Source: Alphaproteobacteria bacterium
Lineage (GTDB): Bacteria > Pseudomonadota > Alphaproteobacteria > Reyranellales > Reyranellaceae
Length of the DNA stretch: 46,560 bases
Assembly (NCBI GenBank): GCA_016869975.1
Contig: VGCZ01000041.1
Span: 1-46,560, forward strand
Direction of reading: 5' to 3'
The notes under the pieces are model-generated. The model did no database searches. It saw nothing but the letters and a program-made list of their open reading frames with translations, and had not been told where the DNA came from. The position numbers and the translations under genes are program-made. Shown here piece after piece: positions 7,700-16,720 of this stretch; position 1 is the first letter of the stretch; each line of letters starts with the position of its first letter.

Positions 7700-10600
7700 T
7701 GGAAGTTGTTCAGCGCGGCGCGCGCGGAGAGCGGATTCTTCAAGCTCTTCCACTGGATCTCCAGCCGCGCGCCGTTGGGCAGGAACGCCTCCCAACGATC
7801 ATCGGAGCGCCGTGCCAGGGTGGCGGCGTCGAACAGCTTGAGGAAGGCCCAGGCGCCCGTGAACTCGTTGAGCGGCCCCTTGTCGCCCAGCACCTTGGCG
7901 CCGCCGGCACCACGCGGCCACTGCATCGCCGATGGCGACATGTTGGCGGGGTCGAGCTGCATGACCTGCCCATCGATCTCGAGGCCAGTACCCTTCGTTT
8001 CGACCTGCAAAGGCGCGACCGAGAACGCGACGCCGGGTATTGGGCCTCCGGAGAAGAATGCCTCCTTGATGTCAGCGGCCTTCTCCAGCATGGCCAGTGC
8101 CGCGGGCGATATCTGGAAAGGCCCATTTGCCTTCCAAGGCTTCTTGGAGGTGTCGATGTAGTTCTTGAGGTTGCCCTGGAAGAAGCTGTCGATCAGCTGA
8201 GTGGGCCCGAACAGCCTGCCAAAATCGCCCAACGGGATCTCGCTCCCAGCGCCTCGCACGACAGGATACCGCCCCTTCGTGGTCTGCTCGCAGAAAGTCT
8301 GGACTTCCGATCTCCAGGCCTGCTGCAACTCTTCCCAGGCCGCGCGCTGGCCGGTGACACTGACACTGTCAGTCAACCCCTTCAGAGCCCGATTGACCGG
8401 GAGCGGGAGCCTTACCAGGTAGGTCGACAGCGTGGTCGCCACTTGCGCGAGGTCGAGGCCGCGGCTTCCGGCGGCGCCGCCACCGGTCGTCGAGCCGCCG
8501 ACCGGCACCGCATCGCTGGCCCTCTTGGCCAGTTGTTCGAGTTGCTTGAGAAAGGCGACAAGGGGCGTCGACGCGGCGCCTTCGGCGCCGGTCCACAGGT
8601 GCAGCGTAGCAAAACCCCTCTCGATGGTCAGAGCCGGGTCGCGTCCGTCGCCGGCCGCCCGGGACGCTTCCCTCATGATATTGTGCTGTTGCTGAACGAA
8701 CCTCTCCAAAGCGGCGCCGACCATCGTAAGCGCACCCTTCGGCACTGGAAGCGCCGTGAGTCGCGTTTGAATTGAGACGCCCTGATAAATCATGCGCAGC
8801 GGCGAACTCTCATCGGAGAGGATGCCCAGGATTTCCGCCGCCTGGCGTACGTCCGTGAGCTGCGTAAACGTGACGTCGTCCAGCAGTTCATTCCACAGGT
8901 TGATGTACTTGCTGGTATAGAGCCGGATCAGGTCCGCCTTCGGCTGGCCGGTCCTGGCCTGCGCTTCGGCCTCGGGGCCAAGCACCCAGGCGTCACGGGT
9001 CCCTTCCAAGAGAATTTCAGGGATCGCTGGCAAGAACGTCTCGTAGTAGCCGCTCCGTGTGTAGAGGCCAGGGATCCCCTCCGTCAGCGCCCGACCGGAG
9101 CGACGCAAAACGACGCGTCGAGCGATCTCCAGCTGCGGTCCCACGTTGTCGATCAGCCGCCACGGCGGCAAATCCTTTACCGACTGCCTTTCCTCAAACG
9201 CGTTCAAGGCGCGTTCCGCGAAGGACAACGTGCGAACACGATCACGCGCCTCGTTGATCAGATTGCGATCCAGCGTCACCGTCGTCCAAGGCTCCTCGGA
9301 AAGCGCCTTGAGATGTCCGGTAAGCGCGGCGCGGTCGGCTTCCGACAGGCCGGCCGCGGCGTAATCCTCGTCGAGCCAACGGTCGACGTACCTGAGCTGG
9401 AAGCGCCCCGCGTCCCCCAGCATGAGATAGGCCTTCAGCGCGCCGAAGGCGTATTCCGGATCGCCAATGCGTAGCGCCAGCTGACGCTGGGTGCGCAGAA
9501 GCAGGCGCGGCAGCAGCAAATTGACCAACGCGCGGCGATAGAGCGCGTTGGTCTGCAGCGACACCTGATCCTGCACGCCCAGGCCCAGGCCCAACGCCTC
9601 GCTCTTGCCGGCCTTGGTGATTTCATAGCCGGTCGGCAGCCGTCGCAGCTCGTCGAGCAGCGGCAGAATCGGCCGCGGATCGCCTTCGCCCAGCGGCACG
9701 CGCTCGGCGGCGCGAATCTGCGGCTCGAGTCGATCGACCGCGGCGTTGACACGGCTGATCAGGCTGGTGTTGTCGAAATACGACCAGGTCCATAGGCCGA
9801 ACGCCGCCAGCATCACGAACGCGATGGCACCGAAGGAGCCAAAACGAATCAATTTCAGCCGCCGCTCGACCTTCGGATCGTTACCGACCAAACCGGCCTC
9901 GTTGAAGATCACGTCGTCGAACAGGCGGCGCAGGAAGAAGCCGCGGCCCTTGCCGACCTGGGGCGGCGGCGGCGGTTGGGCGACGCCGAATTTCTGCGAG
10001 ATCACGCCCATCAGGCGGTCGATCGGGCTGCCGCTCTGCGTCGCCGAGGTGAAGTAGACGCCGCGCAACGACAGGCGCTTGGCGAAGCGCGAATCGTTGA
10101 ACATCTCCTTGAGCAGTTCGTCGATCGGCTGGCCGAGCGAGGCGAGCTGCGGCGGGAAGCCGAAGATCAGCGTGCGACGCGCCAAGTCGCGCTCGTCCTG
10201 CAGACGATCGAGCACGCGGGTGCGCTGTCGCTCGATCACACGATCGAACATCGCCGCGAACTGCGTCTGGGGCAGGTCGCCGCCGTCGGCGGCGGCCAGC
10301 GGGAAGGTGAGACCCAGCACCTGCTCGCGACCCTCGTTGTCGAGGTCGTCGTAGAACTCGGTGAAGCCCGCGATCATGTCGAGCTTGGTCAGCACGACGT
10401 AGATCGGCAGCGACAGGCCGAAGGTCTCCTGCAACTCGACCAGGCGCGTGCGCACGGCGCGGCCATGGGCGATGCGCTGGTCGCGCGAGGATTCGAGCAG
10501 CTCGCGCACGCCGAACACCACCAGCACGCCGTTGAGCGGCTGGCGCTCGCGCGTCTGCTTGAGCATGCCGAGGAAGTGCTTCCAGCCCGCCTGGTCGACG

Positions 10601-11169
10601 GCGGAGTCGCTGTCCTGCGTCGTGTAGCGGCCGGCGGTGTCGAGGATCACCGCGCGCTCGGTGAACCACCAGTCGCAGTTGCGCGTGCCGCCGACGCCCT
10701 GCAGCGCCTGCGCGCCGTGCCGCTCCGCAAGAGGGAAACGCAGGCCGGAGTTGAGCAGCGCCGTCGTCTTGCCGGCGCCCGGCGGGCCGATGATGGTGTA
10801 CCAGGGCAGCTCGTAGAGCGTCATGCCGCCCTTGGCCGCCTGCATCTTGTTCATGTCGGTGATCGCCGCCTTGAGCCGCTCCTGGAGCTGCTGCTGCTGC
10901 GAGTCGATCGCTTCGGCGGTCGGATCCTTGGGGTCGGCGCCGGCGATATTGGCGGCGAGCTTCTTCTCCTTGCCGCGCCGGCGCAGCGAGCCGACCAGCA
11001 GGATGATGCCGATGATCAGCCAGATCACGCCGATGACGATCAGGCGGATCCACCACGCGTCGAGCAGGCCGAATCCCACGATCGGACCGGCGAACCACAC
11101 CAAGGCCGACAGGATCAGGCCGCCCAGGGGCCACAGGAACCACCGGCTCAGGAGCACCCGTCCAATCAT
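7684..11169 (-). CDS. tssM: T6SS membrane subunit TssM (IcmF/VasK)
   Basis: 1161 residues, the usual length for TssM. Two N-terminal membrane spans (residues ~10-34 and ~41-62) precede a cytoplasmic NTPase domain with an intact Walker A, GPPGAGKTT at 128-136, and an ILDTAGRYTTQ element near 186. A third span (IAFVMLAAFGLWTW) lies around residue 455. The rest is the large periplasmic part, ending in a beta-rich C-terminal domain that in other systems contacts TssJ and the outer membrane. TssM, TssL and TssJ build the trans-envelope core. tssJ is not in this window. The gene starts 42 bp downstream of tssL and overlaps tagF, supporting a single operon. Confidence 0.95.
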   Translation of the reverse strand: MIGRVLLSRWFLWPLGGLILSALVWFAGPIVGFGLLDAWWIRLIVIGVIWLIIGIILLVGSLRRRGKEKKLAANIAGADPKDPTAEAIDSQQQQLQERLKAAITDMNKMQAAKGGMTLYELPWYTIIGPPGAGKTTALLNSGLRFPLAERHGAQALQGVGGTRNCDWWFTERAVILDTAGRYTTQDSDSAVDQAGWKHFLGMLKQTRERQPLNGVLVVFGVRELLESSRDQRIAHGRAVRTRLVELQETFGLSLPIYVVLTKLDMIAGFTEFYDDLDNEGREQVLGLTFPLAAADGGDLPQTQFAAMFDRVIERQRTRVLDRLQDERDLARRTLIFGFPPQLASLGQPIDELLKEMFNDSRFAKRLSLRGVYFTSATQSGSPIDRLMGVISQKFGVAQPPPPPQVGKGRGFFLRRLFDDVIFNEAGLVGNDPKVERRLKLIRFGSFGAIAFVMLAAFGLWTWSYFDNTSLISRVNAAVDRLEPQIRAAERVPLGEGDPRPILPLLDELRRLPTGYEITKAGKSEALGLGLGVQDQVSLQTNALYRRALVNLLLPRLLLRTQRQLALRIGDPEYAFGALKAYLMLGDAGRFQLRYVDRWLDEDYAAAGLSEADRAALTGHLKALSEEPWTTVTLDRNLINEARDRVRTLSFAERALNAFEERQSVKDLPPWRLIDNVGPQLEIARRVVLRRSGRALTEGIPGLYTRSGYYETFLPAIPEILLEGTRDAWVLGPEAEAQARTGQPKADLIRLYTSKYINLWNELLDDVTFTQLTDVRQAAEILGILSDESSPLRMIYQGVSIQTRLTALPVPKGALTMVGAALERFVQQQHNIMREASRAAGDGRDPALTIERGFATLHLWTGAEGAASTPLVAFLKQLEQLAKRASDAVPVGGSTTGGGAAGSRGLDLAQVATTLSTYLVRLPLPVNRALKGLTDSVSVTGQRAAWEELQQAWRSEVQTFCEQTTKGRYPVVRGAGSEIPLGDFGRLFGPTQLIDSFFQGNLKNYIDTSKKPWKANGPFQISPAALAMLEKAADIKEAFFSGGPIPGVAFSVAPLQVETKGTGLEIDGQVMQLDPANMSPSAMQWPRGAGGAKVLGDKGPLNEFTGAWAFLKLFDAATLARRSDDRWEAFLPNGARLEIQWKSLKNPLSARAALNNFQCVPL

Positions 11170-11211
11170 TGTCTCAACTCCCGTACCTTCGTGACCGGGG
11201 GCCTCGCGGCC

Positions 11212-12636
11212 CTACTCCGGCCGCACGAGGATGACTTCGACGCGCCGGTTGCGCGCCTTGCCTTCGACTGTCTTGTTGTCGCCGACCGGCTCCGAATCGG
11301 CCTTGCCGATCGCCGTCACCTTCGACGCGTCGCCCATCGCCGCGATCAGGATGTTGGCGGCGCTGTCGGCGCGCGCCTTCGACAGCTGGGCGTTGCTGCG
11401 GAACTGCGCCGTGAAGATCGGATCGGAATCAGTATGACCGACGATGCGTACGGAGCCGCCGGGATTTTCCTTCATCTCGGTCTTCAGCTCGGTGCCGATG
11501 CGCCGCAACAGATCCTCGAGTTCCGGCCGGATCGTCGCCGAGGCCGGCTGGAACATCTCGGCGAAGTTGATGGTGATGCGCATCTCGCGGCCGCGCTCGT
11601 CGACGAACACCTTCCGCGCCGCGATCTCCTTCTCAAGGAAGATGCGGAACTTGTCGACCGCGCTTGGCTTCTGCACGAGCGGCGGCGGTGGCGGCGGCGG
11701 CTGGCGCGCGCTGATCGGCAAGCGAATCTCGCGCTCGGGCATGAGGCCCGTGAGCTTGCTGCCGATCGGCTCGGCCCGCAACGAGAGCATGAACAGCAGA
11801 CCCATAAAGATCAGGAAGGCGAACAGCGCGCCGGCGGCGGCCACCAGCCAGACCGGAATCTGCCGCTTCTGGCCCCGCGCCGGCGCGTTGGCGCCTTTCC
11901 ATTCCGGCGATAGCTCGCGATCGACGGGCCCGAGCACGCCGCGCAGCGTCTGCCATACCTTCTCGCGCACGGTGGCGTGCTCGGAGTGGCCGCGCTGGCG
12001 CACGCGATAGCGGCCCTCGAAGCCCAACGACAGGCACTCGTAAAACATCAGCAGGATGCTGCGGTTGGCACCCGGCGCTTCCATCAGCTTGGCGAGATAG
12101 GCGTAGAAACGCTCGCCGCCTTCCGTGTCCTTATGGAATTCGTTGACCATGGTGCGGTTGCGCCAGTCGCTATGAGCGCCCCAGGGGGTATTCATCACCA
12201 CGTCGTCGACCGCGGCCGATAGGCCATAGTGCGCCGCGCGCAGCTGTTCGGCCGGTACGCCGGCCTCTCGACCGGCCTTGGCGAAGGTATGCAGCTCGCG
12301 ATAGACGCGCTCGCGCACCTGCGCGACGTTGACGTTTCCGGCGGTGTTGCGCAGGCGCGCGACCAGGCCGAGCAACGGCACCGAAGCGGCGGCCAGAGCC
12401 GAGCCCATGCCGCGCATCAGATCGTTCATGTCGATCGGCGCTGCGGCGCCGCGCTGCGCCATCGTCGCTGCCAGATTCGGCGCCGCCTGCTGCGGCTGCT
12501 GCGGCTGTTGCGGCGGCGGCGGCGGGGCGGCTGGCGTGGCCGGGGCCCGGGGCCGCGGCGTCACACCCGCGATAACCGTGCGTTCACCGGCGCCGGGCTC
12601 GGCGAACGGATCGTCGTTGTTACCCGCCGGGGTCAT
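11212..12636 (-). CDS. tssL: T6SS membrane subunit TssL with fused OmpA peptidoglycan-binding domain
   Basis: 474 residues. Order: a flexible N-terminus (AGNNDDPFAEPG, then ERTVIAG with Thr20), a Pro/Gln-rich stretch, the DotU domain (~residues 70-255, including FYECLSLGFEGRYRVRQRG), one membrane span (VWLVAAAGALFAFLIFMGLLFML), and a periplasmic OmpA/MotB-like domain (~330-474) with VRIVGHTDSDPI, LSKARADSAANIL and NRRVEVILV. The OmpA part anchors the complex to peptidoglycan. In Agrobacterium tumefaciens PpkA phosphorylates a TssL N-terminal threonine, which Fha then binds; Thr20 here sits in a matching context. GGAGGG lies 5 bases before the ATG, and 21 bp separate the gene from tssK. Confidence 0.95.
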   Translation of the reverse strand: MTPAGNNDDPFAEPGAGERTVIAGVTPRPRAPATPAAPPPPPQQPQQPQQAAPNLAATMAQRGAAAPIDMNDLMRGMGSALAAASVPLLGLVARLRNTAGNVNVAQVRERVYRELHTFAKAGREAGVPAEQLRAAHYGLSAAVDDVVMNTPWGAHSDWRNRTMVNEFHKDTEGGERFYAYLAKLMEAPGANRSILLMFYECLSLGFEGRYRVRQRGHSEHATVREKVWQTLRGVLGPVDRELSPEWKGANAPARGQKRQIPVWLVAAAGALFAFLIFMGLLFMLSLRAEPIGSKLTGLMPEREIRLPISARQPPPPPPPLVQKPSAVDKFRIFLEKEIAARKVFVDERGREMRITINFAEMFQPASATIRPELEDLLRRIGTELKTEMKENPGGSVRIVGHTDSDPIFTAQFRSNAQLSKARADSAANILIAAMGDASKVTAIGKADSEPVGDNKTVEGKARNRRVEVILVRPE

Positions 12637-12657
12637 CCCACCCTCCGTCGACGCGGC

Positions 12658-14004
12658 CTAGGCCTGGGTCCTGATGGCCCACAGCTCCATCTGGAGCTTG
12701 GGCCACTGGTCACCGACATGGACCGCGATACCACCCGAATTCGCCAGACCGCGGAAATACTCGCTGGAGCGGTCGAGCTCGAAATACACCGTGTTGGCGT
12801 TGAACGGCAGCTGCGGCGGCGCCACCGGCAGCGGCGCCACCTTAATGCCGGGCAGAGCCACGTTGACCAGCTGGGCGATCTGCTCGACCGGGCCGATCTT
12901 GACGCTGGCCGGGAACATGCGGCGCATGTTGTCCGGCGAGACCTCGGCCTTCGCGGTGAGCACGAAGGCGGCGCTGCGCAGCAGCGTCTTGTCCTGGATC
13001 ACGCCGACATGGACGTTGTAGCGGCGCTCCTGCAGCGGGATCTGCACCGCGCCGGTCTCGAGCACCGCCGAGAGGAACTGGCGCAGCGCGGCGATCACCG
13101 GCTCGTAGACCTTCTGCAGGTCGTCATGGCGATAGGCCGGGAACTCGGGCGGCCGCTTGCGCTGCGTGGTGAAGGTCGACAATTCGCCGGCCATGCCGAT
13201 CAGAAAGGCGAACCAGTCCTGCGGATGGGGCGTCGGCGTCTGGGCGATGTGGGCGCAGATTGGCGCGTAGCGGTTGGCCATCTGCAGCAGCAGCAGATTG
13301 GCCATCTCCGCCGCGCCGCGCGCGCCGGGCTGATTGAGCCGCGCCGCCAGGGTCTCGGCGCGATTGTGCAACAAGCCCTGCAGCTCGATGGCGAAGGCAG
13401 ATAGCGGCTGCACGGCGCCGATCGTCGTGCAGGGCGGGATGTACTGGTCGTCGATCACGACCTGCCTGGAATCACCCCGCACCTCGATGATGCGCGCCAA
13501 CGGAATCGAGGCGAACCCGCCCAGGTCGCCGAGGCCCTCGATGGCGAAGCGCAGCCGGGGCTTGCCCACCGTGACCGGCGTGGCGATGTCGCTGCCGACA
13601 TTGGCGTCCTGAGCCTCGTAGTCGGACGCGGCGTAGCGCGCCGCGACATCGTCGCGATCGCGCAGGACGGTGTCGGGCGTGCCGGCGCGCGCCAGCGGCA
13701 GCACCAGGCAGACGCGCTGGTTTCGGGTCGTCTCCGGCACGTCGATCGGTGGCGGTGGCTCGACGTCTTCGGGCATGGCGAAGGGGGTGCCGTCCTCCTG
13801 CACGCCGGTCGCCGAGGTGACGCCGAACTTGCCGATCGACAGCGCAGCGCGGTCAATCTGGTAGGAGCTCAAGCCCCAGCCGAACGAACGCATCGGCTGC
13901 ACACGTTGGTGCACGATACGCTCGACGTATCGCGTCTGCTGCTGAAAATGCTGGGGGCGGAGGAACATGCCCTCCCCCCAGACGACGCGGTTATTCGTCC
14001 CCAT
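12658..14004 (-). CDS. tssK: T6SS baseplate adaptor TssK
   Basis: 448 residues, the family's normal size. The N-terminus carries the TssK signature VVWGEGMFLRPQHFQQQ at residues 7-23; CTTIGAVQPLSAFAIELQGLLHNR and AGELSTFTT in the middle are also typical. TssK is a cytosolic trimer that links the baseplate (TssEFGK) to the TssLM membrane complex. It is the first clear T6SS gene of this operon; no tssA/B/C/E/F/G/H, hcp, vgrG or tssJ lies upstream or downstream within the window. 138 bp separate its ATG from the cyclase gene; this gap contains no ORF of interest. Confidence 0.94.
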   Translation of the reverse strand: MGTNNRVVWGEGMFLRPQHFQQQTRYVERIVHQRVQPMRSFGWGLSSYQIDRAALSIGKFGVTSATGVQEDGTPFAMPEDVEPPPPIDVPETTRNQRVCLVLPLARAGTPDTVLRDRDDVAARYAASDYEAQDANVGSDIATPVTVGKPRLRFAIEGLGDLGGFASIPLARIIEVRGDSRQVVIDDQYIPPCTTIGAVQPLSAFAIELQGLLHNRAETLAARLNQPGARGAAEMANLLLLQMANRYAPICAHIAQTPTPHPQDWFAFLIGMAGELSTFTTQRKRPPEFPAYRHDDLQKVYEPVIAALRQFLSAVLETGAVQIPLQERRYNVHVGVIQDKTLLRSAAFVLTAKAEVSPDNMRRMFPASVKIGPVEQIAQLVNVALPGIKVAPLPVAPPQLPFNANTVYFELDRSSEYFRGLANSGGIAVHVGDQWPKLQMELWAIRTQA

Positions 14005-14142
14005 GCGGCGGCCTCACCCGATCACCAGCCTCGACAAACGATCCCGTCTCTACCGCCGGAAAAATCGCATCTGAATTGTGCGCGATGCGGGCATGCGAGA
14101 ACAAGGGAAAAGGTGAGCGCACGCTCTTTCTTCGTTCCCGGC

Positions 14143-15621
14143 TCAGCGCGGCCGCTGCGCATCGATCACCGCGCGGATCTGGTCCGGCTGCAGGGTGCGG
14201 CCGGCCGGTACGCAGTGATAGCCACGGATCACCCATTCCAGCCCTGTGCCGCGCGCCGGGCCGGGCTTGGCGAAACCCATGCAGCTCCGCCCGTCGACCG
14301 CCGTGAAGGTGGCGTAGTACCCGCCGGCATGGCCCACCAGTGGCGACCAACCGCGCGCGTTGTTGCGCGTGAAGTTGCTGATCTCGATGATGAAATCGTC
14401 CTCGTCATCGGCATTGAGGGCGTCGTGCGCCGAAGAGGCGTCGGCGGCCTCGATCAGCAGCACATACGTCGACAAGCCGCCGGCATGCACACCGGCCGCC
14501 GACCGCTGAAAGCGTCCGCGCCCATCGTGGCCTTCGTAAGGCGGTGTGGCGTTGCAGGACATGCCGGCAGCCGTCACAAGCCGCACGCGGCCGCAGGGCA
14601 CGTCCTTCCAGTCGAGGTGCCGGGTCGCCGCCAGGCGCGCTGCGCGGCGAGCGGCGTCCTGCGCCGCCGCCTTGCGCGCCGCCTCGGTCCGAGCGGCCTC
14701 CGCCCGCGCCGCCTCCTCTCGCCGGCGCCGCTCCTCGGCCTCGGCCGCGGCGCGCTGCGCTTCCTCGGCGCGCAGCACCGCCAGCCGCGCCGTGGCCTCC
14801 TCGGCGCGAAAGCCCTTGGGGAATCTCTCGAGGAAGGCGACCACGTCGGCGCTGCGCGTCGACTGCTTGACCGCGTTCCAGGCGGCCGCTTCGGCCGGCG
14901 ACTCGGTCGGCCCGCGCAGCACGAAAAGCCAGACCAACGCCGCCGCCACGACGAGCACCAAGCCGCCCACGGCGACCAGAATCACCGGCATGGCGCCACG
15001 CCCGCCGCCCGTACCCTCGGTCTTGGCCTGGCGCGAGGTGAGGCCGGCGGTCGAGGAGACCGGCGCCCGCGCGACGTCGCGCGCCGCCGCGCCGGTGACG
15101 ATGCGGAATGCCTCGACGGTGCGCAGGATGTTCTTGAAGACCGACTCGCCCACCGGCGCGAAGCCAAGCTCGGGCAGCTTGGCGCGCGCCTGCGAGGCGA
15201 CCTCGCCCGAGACCATGACGCCGCCGGGATCGCCGGCCGCCTGAAGACGGGCGGCGATGTTGACGCCCTCGCCGATCAGATCGCCGTTGTCCTGCACGAT
15301 CACGTCGTCGAGATGCACGCCGATGCGGAAACGCATGTGCCGCTCCGGCGGCAGCTTGGCGTTCATGTCGGCGACGCCGGCCTGGATCTCGACGGCGCAA
15401 CGCACCGCCTCTACCGGGCTTGAGAACTCCGCCAGGATACTGTCACCGGCTGTGTTGGCGATGCGGCCACCACGATTGCGGATGGAATTGTCGGTATAGG
15501 CCCGATGCGCGCGCAGCAGGCGCAGAGTGCCTTCCTCGTCGGCCCCCATCATCGCCGAATAGCTCACCACGTCGATCGACATGATCGCAGCGAGCCTGCG
15601 CTTGACTGGCGATGTCGACAT
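14143..15621 (-). CDS. Membrane-anchored class III adenylate/guanylate cyclase
   Basis: 492 residues. Residues 1-165 form a class III cyclase catalytic domain: metal Asp in MSIDVVSYSAMMGADEEGT (D17), a second Asp in TAGDSILAEF (D60), and IGEGVNIAARLQ at the dimer-wheel. The base-selecting Lys of canonical adenylate cyclases (KTxGD) is Asn56 here; I believe this variant also occurs in rhizobial-type paralogues, so purine preference is uncertain. A low-complexity linker leads to one membrane span (AMPVILVAVGGLVLVVAAALVWLFVL, ~210-235), then an Ala/Glu/Arg-rich coiled coil (~275-325), then a Cys-containing C-terminal domain that should be periplasmic. It is co-oriented with the T6SS operon and may belong to it. 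cAMP signalling linked to envelope state is an inference. Confidence 0.85.
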   Translation of the reverse strand: MSTSPVKRRLAAIMSIDVVSYSAMMGADEEGTLRLLRAHRAYTDNSIRNRGGRIANTAGDSILAEFSSPVEAVRCAVEIQAGVADMNAKLPPERHMRFRIGVHLDDVIVQDNGDLIGEGVNIAARLQAAGDPGGVMVSGEVASQARAKLPELGFAPVGESVFKNILRTVEAFRIVTGAAARDVARAPVSSTAGLTSRQAKTEGTGGGRGAMPVILVAVGGLVLVVAAALVWLFVLRGPTESPAEAAAWNAVKQSTRSADVVAFLERFPKGFRAEEATARLAVLRAEEAQRAAAEAEERRRREEAARAEAARTEAARKAAAQDAARRAARLAATRHLDWKDVPCGRVRLVTAAGMSCNATPPYEGHDGRGRFQRSAAGVHAGGLSTYVLLIEAADASSAHDALNADDEDDFIIEISNFTRNNARGWSPLVGHAGGYYATFTAVDGRSCMGFAKPGPARGTGLEWVIRGYHCVPAGRTLQPDQIRAVIDAQRPR

Positions 15622-15705
15622 GAATCCCGTACTCGGCGGCGCCGGCGTTTCAGTTGGCGGCTATTGTAGGCGCCGGGGTGGCGTGCTCACAAGGCGCACG
15701 CGCCC

Positions 15706-16608
15706 TCAGCCGCCCGGCACGATACCCGCCGGCAGCCCGGCACAATGGTCGTAGACCTCGCCCGGCCGCGTGAACCAGACGCGGTCGCGCCGCGGATGAT
15801 CGGCGATGTGCTTGAGCGCCTGGCGCAGGCAGCGCAGGCGGTAGGGGTGGCCGAAGATCATGGTGTGCAGCTCGATGGCGCAGACCAGAGGCTGCTTTTC
15901 GCTCAGCCTCAACATTTCCTCGAACTGGCCGATGATGAAGTCGCGGAACTGCTCGGGCGTGTGGTGGCGCACGAGGATCTGCGGGCTGTCGTTGATCTCA
16001 AGCGAGTACGGCACCAGCATGATGCGGCCAGAACGCGTGCGCATCCAGATCGGCTGGTCGTCGGTCGGCCATTCCATGACATAGGTGAAGCCCGCTTCCT
16101 GCAGCAGGTCGGGCGTGTGTGCGCTGGACGACATCCACGGTCCCATCCAGCCACGCGGCGCCTTGCCGGTGCGCTGGGCGATGGTGTCGCGCACTGTCTC
16201 GATCAGGCGACGCTCGTCGTCCTCCCACATCTGGCCCTGGCGCTCGGCGTTGGTGCGACCGTGACCGACGAACTCATCGCCGCGCGCCATGATCGCCGGC
16301 GCGATCTGCGGCGCGTAGTCGAACACCGTGGTGTTCATCAGGTGGCAGGCCGGCAGCGCGAACTCGTCGAGCGCGTCGAGCAGGCGCCAGACTCCGACGC
16401 GGTTGCCGTAGTCCCGCCATGCGAAAGTCCTGGGATCGGGCTGCGGCAGCTCGTGCGACAGCGAATGGCCCAGGCCGCCGGCATAGGCGAAGTGCTCGAT
16501 GTTGAGCGCGACGCAGACCGCCAGGCGCTTGCCGCCGGGCCAGTCGTAGGCCGGCCGCTTGACGATCGGTGAGTAGTCGTAGCGTCCGTGGTACGGCAGC
16601 TTGAGCAT
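15706..16608 (-). CDS. Polysaccharide deacetylase (CE4/PuuE-like) family protein
   Basis: 300 residues from the ATG at 16608, which has a strong GGGAGGGG site; the frame is open further upstream but those starts would overlap the divergent gene's leader. NodB/CE4-like fold: VCVALNIEHFAYAG (metal-Asp region modified to Asn-Ile-Glu), DYGNRVGVWRLLDALDEF, GHGRTNAERQG, RGWMGPWMSSSAHTPDLLQEAGFTYVMEW. These resemble the cytosolic allantoinase-like PuuE branch more than cell-wall deacetylases, and no signal peptide is present. The likely activity is hydrolysis of an amide or ring on a small N-compound; the substrate is unknown. It is divergent from a ThDP enzyme, with 112 bp between the starts. Confidence 0.8.
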   Translation of the reverse strand: MLKLPYHGRYDYSPIVKRPAYDWPGGKRLAVCVALNIEHFAYAGGLGHSLSHELPQPDPRTFAWRDYGNRVGVWRLLDALDEFALPACHLMNTTVFDYAPQIAPAIMARGDEFVGHGRTNAERQGQMWEDDERRLIETVRDTIAQRTGKAPRGWMGPWMSSSAHTPDLLQEAGFTYVMEWPTDDQPIWMRTRSGRIMLVPYSLEINDSPQILVRHHTPEQFRDFIIGQFEEMLRLSEKQPLVCAIELHTMIFGHPYRLRCLRQALKHIADHPRRDRVWFTRPGEVYDHCAGLPAGIVPGG

Positions 16609-16720
16609 CGCTCCCCTCCCTATGCGAATGGCAGCGATGTTAGGCCGGGGACGGACAAAAGACGACAGCGCGCCGGCTTCTTCCGTTATGGTCGGCGCCG
16701 GCGAACGAGGGGGTGGAGAC

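Noticed and set aside
9976-11913. 645-codon plus-strand frame opposite tssM/tssL
   Set aside because: It is antisense to two firmly identified T6SS genes and spans their junction; the product is low-complexity with no motif.
14005-14142. Possible T6SS promoter upstream of tssK (TTGTTC, 18 bases, CACAAT)
   Set aside because: Only about half of the consensus positions match, and the operon may start at the cyclase; too weak to list.
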